Shown here: positions 32,136 through 32,756 of the stretch, in pieces
How the letters are laid out: the number at the start of each line of letters is the position of its first letter
How positions within the stretch are numbered: position 1 is the first letter of the stretch
From: Deltaproteobacteria bacterium
GTDB lineage: Bacteria; Desulfobacterota; Desulfarculia; Adiutricales; Adiutricaceae
Direction of reading: 5' to 3'
Length of the DNA stretch: 32,756 nt
Assembly: GCA_031269825.1 (NCBI GenBank)
Contig: JAISYP010000145.1
Location: 1 to 32,756 of the forward strand
The notes under the pieces: model-generated
Seen by the model: only the letters and a program-made list of their open reading frames with translations
The model's database searches: none
Told to the model about the DNA's origin: nothing
Position numbers and translations under genes: made by a program

Positions 32136-32680
32136 GTTAGGACGCCCAAATTGGTCTTGGTTTTTTTTGTAATATGACTCAATGACGCTATATTTAGTTT
32201 TAAAAGTGTAAATTTTAGATAGTTACAACTTTATTAACTAGTTAAGAAGAATAAATTTTTGACGTGAAAATAAATACTTGAAATTACTAGTTTTTTTGAG
32301 GCCATTAGAAAATCCGGATTTTTTCCTGGAGCGCCAGCTTTCAAAACCCTTAGGCGAGTAAAATAACCAGGAAATAAGGATTAGGGGCTGGTGGGGAAAT
32401 CCCTGGATTTAGTTTTTTCCTGGGATACTGAACTGGGGCTACGGTCGCGCGATCCGTTTGGTGGTAATCCTTTTCTAGAAACCCGGGGGAACCCCAGAAG
32501 ACCTTGGGAGACCCCACGGAAGAGAGGCGGAATAATTATGTCTTGACAGCGAAGTGAAAAAATATAGAGTGGCGAAGTAATCCTCTTTTTCCCTGGTTTT
32601 TAGACATGAAACAAGTCAAGCTATGGGGTATAATGGTGATTATGAAACTTTTAGTCTGGTATAAATAACTCTGGAATAAG
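32136..32680. other. Non-coding spacer
   Basis: 545 bp without a gene. A TATAAT at 32629-32634 has no matching -35 box at the usual distance. GC-richer stretches near 32380-32520 give no recognisable product. Confidence 0.55.
32144..32168 (+). terminator. Weak intrinsic terminator after the J-protein
   Basis: A short CCAA...TTGG stem is followed by eight T, 10-30 bp past the stop. The stem is weak, so termination may be incomplete. Confidence 0.35.
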
Positions 32681-32756
32681 TATGATGGCTTCGCGAAAAC
32701 CCTAGTTTAGTGGGAATAGTTAGGCAAAAGAGTATTAATTTCAATAACTTATAAAT
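32681..32756 (+). repeat. Dispersed MITE-like repeat, copy 4, cut by the window end
   Basis: Begins TATGATGGCTTCGCGAAAAC and shares AAAAGAGTATTAATTTCAAT with copies 2 and 3 up to the last base of the window. The right end lies outside. Confidence 0.75.

Noticed and set aside
1-32756. CRISPR array, tRNA, rRNA, integrase or prophage genes
   Set aside because: No regularly spaced repeat-spacer pattern, no tRNA T-arm signature with a matching acceptor stem, and no recombinase, capsid or transposase domain could be found.

Overview
The window looks like a chromosomal piece of a Gram-negative anaerobe, most plausibly a Desulfobacterota (deltaproteobacterial) lineage. The clues are a two-iron desulfoferrodoxin next to a rubrerythrin, a TonB protein, outer-membrane-type lipoproteins, a V4R protein beside a diguanylate cyclase, and a very large PAS hybrid kinase. 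Genes are moderately GC-rich. The spacers are long and extremely AT-rich and hold broken genes and a small dispersed repeat. That contrast, with three clear pseudogenes in 33 kb, suggests a genome undergoing decay, as in a host-restricted symbiont. No ribosomal RNA was available to test this, so the taxonomy is inference. Non-ATG starts (GTG, TTG) are common.

Layout. 1-1.8 kb: a 5'-truncated metal/siderophore/cobalamin ABC binding protein, a small unknown protein coupled to it, and a TonB energy transducer. 1.8-3.4 kb: AT-rich spacer with repeat copy 1 and a long hairpin. 3.4-7.3 kb: a tight cvpA-mazG-rimO-polyprenyl synthase run. 7.5-9.3 kb: a lipoprotein coupled to coaBC. 9.3-10.1 kb: spacer with repeat copy 2. 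10.1-11.15 kb, minus strand: rubrerythrin then desulfoferrodoxin, with a promoter and a terminator. 11.15-14.1 kb: decayed land with structured elements, an AAA-ATPase pseudogene and a degenerate minus-strand repeat. 14.1-16.6 kb: rlmE converging on tadA-hisD. 16.86-17.08 kb: promoter and terminator framing a candidate structured small RNA. 17.15-19.3 kb: V4R protein and diguanylate cyclase. 19.6-26.8 kb: chemotaxis receptor, LysM protein and hybrid histidine kinase. 26.9-29.8 kb: DUF2156 protein, LysM lipoprotein and proB. 29.8-30.5 kb: a beta-CASP nuclease pseudogene that ends at repeat copy 3. 30.6-31.5 kb: spacer with two identical-architecture operator-like palindromes. 31.5-32.1 kb: a compact J-domain protein. 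The window ends inside repeat copy 4.

Functional themes. Oxygen defence is carried by the superoxide reductase/rubrerythrin pair: superoxide is reduced to peroxide, then peroxide to water. About 9.6 kb (17.15-26.8) is mostly signalling: V4R sensor, cyclic-di-GMP synthase, chemoreceptor and hybrid kinase, with an envelope LysM protein inside the block. Housekeeping genes cover translation (rimO, rlmE, tadA), cofactor and lipid supply (coaBC, polyprenyl synthase), nucleotide sanitation (mazG) and single steps of histidine and proline synthesis (hisD, proB).

No complete undescribed multi-gene system stands out. The best leads are the MITE-like repeat with a 9-bp target duplication, the candidate small RNA at 16.89-17.08 kb, the paired 18-bp operators upstream of the J-protein, the Cys-to-Ser change at the CoaC active-site position, and the minus-strand repeat family in the 12-14 kb decayed zone.
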